NCBI GenBank assembly: GCA_025935655.1 | Contig: JAICUV010000239.1 | Span: 1-5,284 of the forward strand | DNA: 5,284 nucleotides | Source of the DNA: Chloroflexota bacterium | GTDB taxonomy: Bacteria; Chloroflexota; Limnocylindria; Limnocylindrales; CSP1-4 | Direction of reading: 5' to 3' | In this document: piece after piece, positions 1 through 3,768 of the stretch | Numbering within the stretch: the first letter of the stretch is position 1 | Layout of the letters: every line of letters begins with the position of its first letter | Notes under the pieces: model-generated | Databases searched by the model: none | What the model was told of the DNA's origin: nothing | The model's input: only the letters and a program-made list of their open reading frames with translations | Program-made: the position numbers and the translations under genes

Positions 1-651
1 AGCTCGCCGGAGAGCACGAACCCGTTTCCGGCGACGCTCGCCGTGCGGATCGAGCCGGGGGAGATCGGCTCCGGCATCGAGTTCGCCATGGACGTGGAGG
101 TGCGCTACGTCCCGCTGTACCTGTTCCACACCGTCGAGGGCTTCCGCACCCAGCTGGAGGCATACGTCCACGAAGCGCTCGCGGAGGGCCTCGCCGGCTG
201 GCAGGTGACCGACTGCCGGGTCACCGTCACGGACTGCGGGTACACGTCGCCCGTGACCTCGCCGGCTGACTTCCGCCGGCTGACCCAGCTCGTCGTCATG
301 AGCGCGCTCGACCGGGCGGGGACGTGGGTCTGTGAGCCGCTCGCGGACCTTTCGCTGGAGATCCCGGCGTCGACCGCCCCGGGCGTCCTGGCGACGCTCG
401 GCCGGCTCGGCGGCCGCGTCACCGGACAGTTCTCGGCGAACGGCATCTCCCGGGTGAGCGCCGTCATGCCCGTCGCCCGGGTGCGCACGCTCCAGAACCG
501 GCTGCCCGGCCTGTCGATGGGCGAGGGCGTCCTCGAGCAGCGGCCCGGGGGCTACCAGCCGATCGCCGAGCACCCGCCTCGCCGCGAGCGCTCGACCGTC
601 AGCCCGCTGGCACGGGACGCCTGGTTAGCGTCACTGGCGAGACGCGGCTAG
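1..651 (+). CDS. Tet(M)/Otr(A)-type ribosomal protection GTPase, C-terminal part (5' end outside window)
   Basis: Ribosomal protection proteins are EF-G-like GTPases that bind the ribosome and release tetracycline in the cytoplasm. The frame is open from base 1 and ends at TAG 649-651, leaving 216 residues; Tet(M) is about 640, so this is roughly the last third (domains IV and V). The G domain is not visible. Hallmarks are NPFPATLAVRIEP near the left edge (compare the NPYWATVG stretch of Tet(M)), GWQVTDC, and YTSPVTSPADFR. The S-P-V triplet (codons at 247-255) matches domain IV loop III of Tet(M), whose proline enters the drug site; EF-G lacks this loop sequence. The Tyr just before SPV in Tet(M) is Thr here. 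The GTG at 43 is internal, not a start. Many high-GC genomes carry chromosomal relatives of untested resistance function, so a translation-factor paralogue is possible. Family call is strong; resistance is inferred. Confidence 0.88.
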   Translation, partial: SSPESTNPFPATLAVRIEPGEIGSGIEFAMDVEVRYVPLYLFHTVEGFRTQLEAYVHEALAEGLAGWQVTDCRVTVTDCGYTSPVTSPADFRRLTQLVVMSALDRAGTWVCEPLADLSLEIPASTAPGVLATLGRLGGRVTGQFSANGISRVSAVMPVARVRTLQNRLPGLSMGEGVLEQRPGGYQPIAEHPPRRERSTVSPLARDAWLASLARRG

Positions 652-660
652 GGGGTTTGT

Positions 661-683
661 GCCCGGGGACCGGGCGTCCGGGC
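661..683 (+). terminator. Possible GC hairpin after the ribosomal protection gene
   Basis: GCCCGG (661-666) can pair with CCGGGC (678-683) around an 11-nt loop, nine bases after the stop codon. There is no T-run, so this is at best a U-less terminator of the kind suggested for high-GC genomes. Hairpins of this size arise easily by chance at this GC content. Confidence 0.25.
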
Positions 684-760
684 TCGGTGCCCAGCGCCGC
701 GCTTGGGGACCGGGCGTCCCGGCCCGGCGTCCCGGCTCGGGGCCGGCGTCGCGGCTCGGG
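665..760. repeat. GC-rich degenerate repeats with core GGCGTCCC
   Basis: GGGGACCGGGCGTCC occurs exactly at 665-679 and 705-719, 40 bp apart. CCGGCGTCCCGGCTCGGG (724-741) recurs as CCGGCGTCGCGGCTCGGG (743-760) with one mismatch at 19-bp spacing, and a looser relative sits at 670-687. The shared core GGCGTCC(C/G) starts at 673, 713, 726 and 745 (GGCGTCGC in the last copy). Read on the minus strand the core is GGGACGCC, which is also the core of the repeats at 2214-2293. Confidence 0.7.
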
Positions 761-791
761 CGGCGGCGGCGCGCCCGGACACGCACATCGT

Positions 792-813
792 GATCGTTCG
801 ACGGCCATCGAAC
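792..813 (+). repeat. Palindromic inverted-repeat element, left copy
   Basis: GTTCGACGGCCATCGAAC (796-813) is a near-perfect palindrome: six-base arms GTTCGA/TCGAAC, one unpaired position on each side, and a GGCC centre. It is preceded by GATC at 792-795. Its reverse complement matches 979-1000 at 19 of 22 positions, so the two copies form an inverted pair. It could be an operator half of a looping pair or one arm of a REPIN-like element; the sequence alone does not decide. Confidence 0.65.
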
Positions 814-834
814 TGCGCGTCGCTCATGGCGGCT

Positions 835-847
835 CTCCCACTGGGAG
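835..847. repeat. 13-bp hairpin palindrome CTCCCACTGGGAG
   Basis: CTCCCA and TGGGAG pair around a single central C. The right arm CTGGGAG (841-847) can instead pair with CTCCCAG at 870-876, so two mutually exclusive stem-loops are possible. No transcript or gene start nearby gives this an obvious role. Confidence 0.4.
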
Positions 848-894
848 CTCACAGGTCACTGATGGCGAACTCCCAGCCGGAATGCACCCCAGGT

Positions 895-930
895 GGCGGC
901 GCGGCGTGCCCGAAGGCGGCGCGGCGTGCC
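895..930. repeat. 16-bp exact tandem duplication, 20-bp period
   Basis: GGCGGCGCGGCGTGCC is present at 895-910 and again at 915-930, separated by CGAA. Probably a replication-slippage duplication in non-coding DNA. Confidence 0.75.
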
Positions 931-978
931 AGATGACGGCGGGCGGTCCCCAGCAGGCTCACAGGCAGTGACCCGTTG

Positions 979-1000
979 GTTCGATGTGCATCGAACGATC
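979..1000 (-). repeat. Palindromic inverted-repeat element, right copy
   Basis: GTTCGATGTGCATCGAAC (979-996) has perfect eight-base arms (GTTCGATG/CATCGAAC) around a two-base centre TG, followed by GATC at 997-1000. It is the mirror-oriented relative of the element at 792-813. Both lie between convergent genes, far from any gene start, which argues somewhat against ordinary repressor operators. Confidence 0.7.
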
Positions 1001-1071
1001 CGCAGGTACGCGTTGCAGCCAGGACCCATGTCGCCGCGGCCAACGCGCGCGGCGGCGCGGCGGGGCGAGGG

Positions 1072-1091
1072 GCCGGCGCGAAGGCGCCGGC
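1072..1091 (-). terminator. Strong GC hairpin just after the membrane-protein stop, possible terminator
   Basis: GCCGGCGC (1072-1079) pairs perfectly with GCGCCGGC (1084-1091) around a four-base loop, CUUC in the minus-strand RNA. It begins about ten bases after the TAG at 1103-1101. No U-run follows, so intrinsic termination is uncertain; it could instead protect the mRNA 3' end. The hairpin lies in a 14-bp imperfect tandem duplication (1070-1083 and 1084-1097). Confidence 0.45.
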
Positions 1092-1100
1092 GCGAAGGCG

Positions 1101-2177
1101 CTACTCCTCGGCGAACAGGCCGTGGCCGCGGCGCATGACGATGAACAGCGCCCACCCGATCGGGATCGGGATGAGCCACTGCGCGACGCGGTACAGGAGC
1201 ACGGCCGCCGCCACGGGGGCCGCGTACGCCGGATCGATGGACGCGGTGAGAAGCCCGACGTAGGCGATCTCGCTGACGCCCAGCGCACCCGGGGTGATCG
1301 GGACGAGTGACACCAGACTCACGATGGCCATCGTCGCGAGCACGGTCGCGGGTGAGATCACCTCGGGCCCCACGCCGCACGCCCGGAGCGAGACCTCGAG
1401 GACGAGGAACCAGGCGAGCTTGGCGAGCACGGCGCCGCCGTACGCCTCCACGCCGTCCTTGTGGAGGATGTCCTGGAACTCCGCGCGAAGGTCCATCACC
1501 GCCTTGGCCACGCCGGTGGGCGCAGGGCGCCGGAGCCGGGCGAACAGCCATGTGATCGCCCGCGCCGCCCAGTCGCCCAGGCGCCGCGCTAGGGCCTCCG
1601 AGCGCACGATGGCCGCGAAGGCGGCGGTTCCGAGGGCGAGGATCAGCACGCCGACGGCGGCGAGCATCGCGCCGGCCGCCTCCGTGTGACCCCCGCTGAC
1701 GACGATGACAATGATCGCAACCAGCGGCAGGACGAGCGCCGACACGGTCTCCAGCAGGCCGCCGATGACGAGGCCCGCGCTCGCCCGCTCGAGCTCGATG
1801 TTCCACTGCGTATAGAGAAGCAGCCGCGTCGCGATGTCTGTCGGGCCGGGGATCGTGCTCGCGACGGCCCGCCCGGCGATGTCCGCGGCAACCGCTCGGC
1901 GCCACGGGAGCTCCCTGATGAGGATCCGGTACGGCAGGGCGTTGACCACGTAGGCGAGACAGGTGGCGGCCGCGAGGAGCGCCACGTCCCCGGGATCGAG
2001 CGCCACCAGCGCCGCGATGACGGCGCGGTAGTCGACGATTCGGGGCAGCACGAGCACGAACACGACCGCGAGAAGGGTCAGCGGGAGGACGAGCTGGCGT
2101 GCCGTCGGCAGGGCGCGCGGGATCGCCGGGCCCGTGGTCTCGGGTGAGGTCGTTGCCGTCACGCCCGCGTCGGTCAT
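1101..2177 (-). CDS. UPF0104 / LPG synthase TM-domain family membrane protein (flippase-like)
   Basis: A 358-residue polytopic inner-membrane protein related to the N-terminal integral membrane domain of lysylphosphatidylglycerol synthase/flippase MprF (Pfam PF03706 type). Hydrophobic segments lie near residues 28-45, 53-80, 135-160, 168-192, 245-266, 276-294 and 318-347. The loop VPITPGALGVSE (about 292-303) is the family's characteristic P-x-T-P-G-x-x-G-x-x-E motif, and TIPGPTDIATRLL (108-120) is a second conserved-looking loop. No soluble aminoacyl-transferase domain follows, so it cannot itself make LPG; transport of a lipid or glycolipid is only inferred. The chosen ATG (2177-2175) opens MTDAGVTATT, a short hydrophilic tail before the first helix. 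The frame stays open to 2666, but that extension crosses the repeats and overlaps the sigma gene. No clear Shine-Dalgarno is seen, so translation may be leaderless. It lies 116 bp downstream of the sigma gene on the same strand. Confidence 0.85.
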   Translation of the reverse strand: MTDAGVTATTSPETTGPAIPRALPTARQLVLPLTLLAVVFVLVLPRIVDYRAVIAALVALDPGDVALLAAATCLAYVVNALPYRILIRELPWRRAVAADIAGRAVASTIPGPTDIATRLLLYTQWNIELERASAGLVIGGLLETVSALVLPLVAIIVIVVSGGHTEAAGAMLAAVGVLILALGTAAFAAIVRSEALARRLGDWAARAITWLFARLRRPAPTGVAKAVMDLRAEFQDILHKDGVEAYGGAVLAKLAWFLVLEVSLRACGVGPEVISPATVLATMAIVSLVSLVPITPGALGVSEIAYVGLLTASIDPAYAAPVAAAVLLYRVAQWLIPIPIGWALFIVMRRGHGLFAEE

Positions 2178-2213
2178 GCGCGCAGTGTCGCACCCGACGC
2201 CACGGGTGCTGCC

Positions 2214-2293
2214 GGGTCGCGACCCCGGGCCGGGACGCCACCCGGTCTGGGTTGCCACCCCGGGCTTGGACGCCACGCTGGCCGGGACGCCCC
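2214..2293. repeat. Degenerate tandem repeats, period about 17.5 bp, core GGG(A/T)(C/T)GCCACCC
   Basis: Five diverged units fill the gap between the sigma-factor stop and the membrane-protein start. Cores are GGGTCGCGACCCC (2214), GGGACGCCACCC (2232), GGGTTGCCACCCC (2249), TGGACGCCACGC (2267) and GGGACGCCCC (2284). Successive starts are 18, 17, 18 and 17 bp apart, and the last unit abuts the sigma stop codon. GGGACGCC is also the minus-strand reading of the repeats at 665-760. Confidence 0.65.
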
Positions 2294-3202
2294 TCAGCCG
2301 GCCAGGACGTCCAGGTCGAGGTCGAGCCTCGCCAGCCGTTCGGGATCCGCGAGCACGTCGATCTCCACGATCATGCCGCCCCGGACGGTGAACGCCAGGA
2401 CCGCGAACGGCGCGCCGTCGGGTGCGGGCGACGGGACGACGCCGCCCGGCACACCGTTGACAAGCGCTCGCCTGGCGGACGCCGCCAGGCGCCGGAAGAG
2501 CATCGCGTTGGAGGCGACCGCCCGCGGGCCGCGAATGATCGAATCGAGGCGCGGCCGCGCCATCCCACCGTCGGAACGGAGCACCACGTCGGGATCGAGC
2601 ACCGCGAGGAGGCGCTCGAAATCGCCATCGCGTGACGCCGCGAGGAACGCGTCCACGACCGCCCACTGGCCGTCGAGGTCGGCGTCTGGGACTGGTGCGC
2701 CCTGGACGCGCCTGCGGCCGCGACTGGCGAGCTGGCGCGTGGCGGCCGGCGTCCGCCCGACGATCTCCGCGACCTCGTCGAACGGCACGGCGAACACGTC
2801 GTGGAGCACAAAGGCCACGCGCTCGGCGGGCGTGAGCGTCTCGAGGACGGCGAGGAGCGCAAGGCCGATCGAATCACCGAGCAGCGCCTCGTGCTCGGGA
2901 TCACCCCCGGACTGTGGCGTCACGATGGGGTCAGCCACGAACGGCTCGAGCGGCGTCTCCCGGCGCGTCCGGCGGGAACGCAGCTGGTTGAGGCACACGC
3001 GCGCCACGACGGTCGTCAGCCACCCGCGGAGATTCTCGACGGCGCTCGTGTCGGTGCGGCTGAGGCGGATCCACGCCTCCTGGACGGCATCGTCCGCCTC
3101 GCTCAGCGAGCCCAGCATCCGGTAGGCGACCCCGCGCAGGTGCGGGCGTTCGAGCTCGAATCGCTCGGCGAGCCAGTCCTGATCGGTCACGGGTCGGGTC
3201 AT
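2294..3202 (-). CDS. ECF sigma factor with C-terminal SnoaL-like domain (ECF41 / SigJ-like)
   Basis: A 302-residue RNA polymerase sigma factor; classical ECF sigmas are near 200, and the excess is the fused tail. Sigma region 2 spans about residues 12-80, with GVAYRMLGSLSEADDAVQEAWIRLSR (split here as GVAYRMLGSLSEADDA and VQEAWIRLSR) the typical core. Region 4 spans about 113-165, with LTPAERVAFVLHDVF and the recognition helix around AAIVGRTPAATRQLASR-like sequence (144-161). From about 178 to 300 the tail fits the SnoaL/NTF2-like fold that replaces a separate anti-sigma factor in ECF41. Group signatures are present but weakened: PLEPFV (84-89) where WLPEP is usual, DGGM (211-214) where DGGG is usual, NGVPGGVV (249-256), and ADPERL (285-290) where NPDKL is usual. 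ATG at 3202-3200 is preceded by AGGGA three bases upstream; a GTG at codon 5 is the alternative but lacks such a site. A likely self-directed promoter lies at 3247-3273. The inducing signal is unknown. Confidence 0.9.
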   Translation of the reverse strand: MTRPVTDQDWLAERFELERPHLRGVAYRMLGSLSEADDAVQEAWIRLSRTDTSAVENLRGWLTTVVARVCLNQLRSRRTRRETPLEPFVADPIVTPQSGGDPEHEALLGDSIGLALLAVLETLTPAERVAFVLHDVFAVPFDEVAEIVGRTPAATRQLASRGRRRVQGAPVPDADLDGQWAVVDAFLAASRDGDFERLLAVLDPDVVLRSDGGMARPRLDSIIRGPRAVASNAMLFRRLAASARRALVNGVPGGVVPSPAPDGAPFAVLAFTVRGGMIVEIDVLADPERLARLDLDLDVLAG

Positions 3203-3209
3203 CGGTCCC

Positions 3210-3237
3210 TGTCACATCTTCGGCACGGGCGGGTTCT
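3210..3237 (+). promoter_or_regulatory. Candidate ECF41-type promoter for the nitroreductase-fold gene
   Basis: TGTCACA (3210-3216) exactly matches the -35 element reported for ECF41 targets (TGTCACA-N16-CGTC) and contains the GTCACA reported for the M. tuberculosis SigJ promoter. Sixteen bases later comes GTTCT (3233-3237), which shares only the final TC with CGTC, so the -10 is poor. A start site near 3243 would leave a leader of about 30 nt before the ATG at 3276. The consensus is recalled from the literature; the match is read directly. Confidence 0.5.
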
Positions 3238-3272
3238 ACCGGTCATGACACCCAATCTCCAGGGGATGTGAC
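3211..3272. repeat. 8-bp inverted repeat spanning the divergent promoter region
   Basis: GTCACATC at 3211-3218 and its exact reverse complement GATGTGAC at 3265-3272 flank a 46-bp centre. Each arm supplies the -35-like hexamer GTCACA to one strand, pointing inward, so the two candidate promoters face each other and overlap. Confidence 0.6.
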
Positions 3273-3273
3273 C
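3247..3273 (-). promoter_or_regulatory. Candidate ECF41-type autoregulatory promoter for the sigma gene
   Basis: On the minus strand GGTCACA (3273-3267) contains the full GTCACA hexamer, and exactly 16 bases later TGTCAT (3250-3245) matches the SigJ-type -10 CGTCCT at four of six positions. The start site would fall near 3240, giving a leader of about 38 nt to the sigma ATG at 3202. Of the two inward-facing candidates this has the better -10. Confidence 0.5.
3261..3265 (+). promoter_or_regulatory. Ribosome binding site AGGGG for the nitroreductase-fold gene
   Basis: AGGGG ends ten bases before ATG 3276-3278. This supports that ATG, although the spacing is slightly long. The site immediately precedes the right arm of the inverted repeat, so leader, promoter and translation signals are packed into 73 bp. 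Confidence 0.55.
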
Positions 3274-3275
3274 GG

Positions 3276-3725
3276 ATGACCCAGCTGCAACGCGCGCCGC
3301 GCATGGTCGGCGCGTTCAACACCATCCTGAAGCCACTCATCGCGGCGGGCATGCCCATGGGCTTCAACGGCCTGCTCACGGTACGTGGCCGCAAGAGCGG
3401 CGAGCCCAGGACGACCGCCCTCGCGATCATCGAGGACGGCGGCAGGCGATGGGTCTGGTCGCCGTGGGGCGAGGTCAACTGGGTGCGCAACCTCCGCGCC
3501 GCCGGAGAGGCGACGATCACCGTCCGCGGTCAGGATGAGATGGTGCGGGCGCGGGAGCTCGACCCGGTCGAGCGACTGGCGTTCTTCCGCGAGACGCTCG
3601 GGCCGGTCGCGATGCGGATGCGCGGCGGCGTCCAGCTCCTGCGCATGCTCGACGGCGTCGACGTGACGGACCCCGAGGCCGCCTCCGAGGGCAAGGTCGT
3701 GTTCGAGCTGCACCGGGCCGAGTGA
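3276..3725 (+). CDS. Ddn-like deazaflavin (F420)-type nitroreductase/quinone reductase family protein
   Basis: A 149-residue single-domain protein of the split beta-barrel Ddn family (PF04075, formerly DUF385), whose characterised members use reduced F420 to reduce nitroimidazoles or quinones. Length is normal for the family. Diagnostic stretches are LLTVRGRKSGEPRTTAL (33-49), with the G-R-K-S-G-x-x-R cofactor-binding signature, and GEVNWVRNLRAAGEATI (65-81), with the conserved NW-x-x-N-L-x-A-G. MRMRGGVQLLRMLDG (114-127) is not recognised. There is no signal peptide; the N-terminal stretch 10-32 is moderately hydrophobic and may help association with membrane quinones. It is divergent from the sigma gene and 43 bp upstream of the FAD oxidase on the same strand, suggesting an operon. 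F420 use is inferred from family; some members bind FAD or heme instead, and the substrate is unknown. Confidence 0.86.
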   Translation: MTQLQRAPRMVGAFNTILKPLIAAGMPMGFNGLLTVRGRKSGEPRTTALAIIEDGGRRWVWSPWGEVNWVRNLRAAGEATITVRGQDEMVRARELDPVERLAFFRETLGPVAMRMRGGVQLLRMLDGVDVTDPEAASEGKVVFELHRAE

Positions 3726-3757
3726 CGGATGCCATGATGCGACCTTCGCAGCACAGC

Positions 3758-3763
3758 GGAGGA
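3758..3763 (+). promoter_or_regulatory. Shine-Dalgarno GGAGGA fixing the GTG start at 3769
   Basis: A near-ideal anti-16S match lies five bases before GTG 3769-3771. It decides the start of the FAD oxidase, since no in-frame ATG exists near this point, and makes this the strongest ribosome binding site in the window. Confidence 0.8.
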
Positions 3764-3768
3764 CGCCC

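Larger units (their letters stand above)
652..1100. other. Convergent intergenic region of 449 bp without a convincing gene
   Basis: This stretch lies between the 3' ends of the ribosomal protection gene (+) and the membrane-protein gene (-). Open frames here are short, present in several frames at once, rich in Arg/Pro/Ala as expected of GC-rich non-coding DNA, and without a recognisable domain or good ribosome binding site. It contains GC-rich degenerate repeats (665-760), two related palindromes (792-813 and 979-1000), a short hairpin (835-847), a 16-bp tandem duplication (895-930), a 9-bp direct repeat gctcacagg (847-855 and 957-965) and a strong hairpin beside the membrane-protein stop (1072-1091). 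Nothing resembles a tRNA, rRNA or CRISPR array. Confidence 0.7.

Noticed and set aside
972..1000. tRNA T-arm resemblance (GGTTCGAT)
   Set aside because: The flanking five-base segments do not pair, and no acceptor, D or anticodon arm is found; the GTTCGA belongs to a palindrome present twice.
849..1043. Small minus-strand open frame of 64 codons in the convergent gap
   Set aside because: No ribosome binding site or recognisable domain, and it runs through the palindrome and the tandem duplication; better explained as non-coding.
2157..2177. GTCACG...CGTC as another ECF41 promoter
   Set aside because: It has GTCACG rather than GTCACA, the spacing is far below 16, and it lies within the membrane-protein coding sequence on the opposite strand.
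856..2241. Long minus-strand open frame of 461 codons across the membrane-protein gene
   Set aside because: Arg/Pro/Gly-rich, no domain, and in a different frame from the clear multi-helix membrane protein; a shadow frame caused by high GC.
2214..2293. CRISPR array
   Set aside because: Units are only about 17-18 bp, diverged and contiguous, with no unique spacers and no cas genes.
2178..2666. N-terminal extension of the membrane-protein frame up to 2666
   Set aside because: The added 163 residues are low-complexity, run through the intergenic repeats and overlap the 3' end of the sigma gene; the ATG at 2177 gives a normal family N-terminus.
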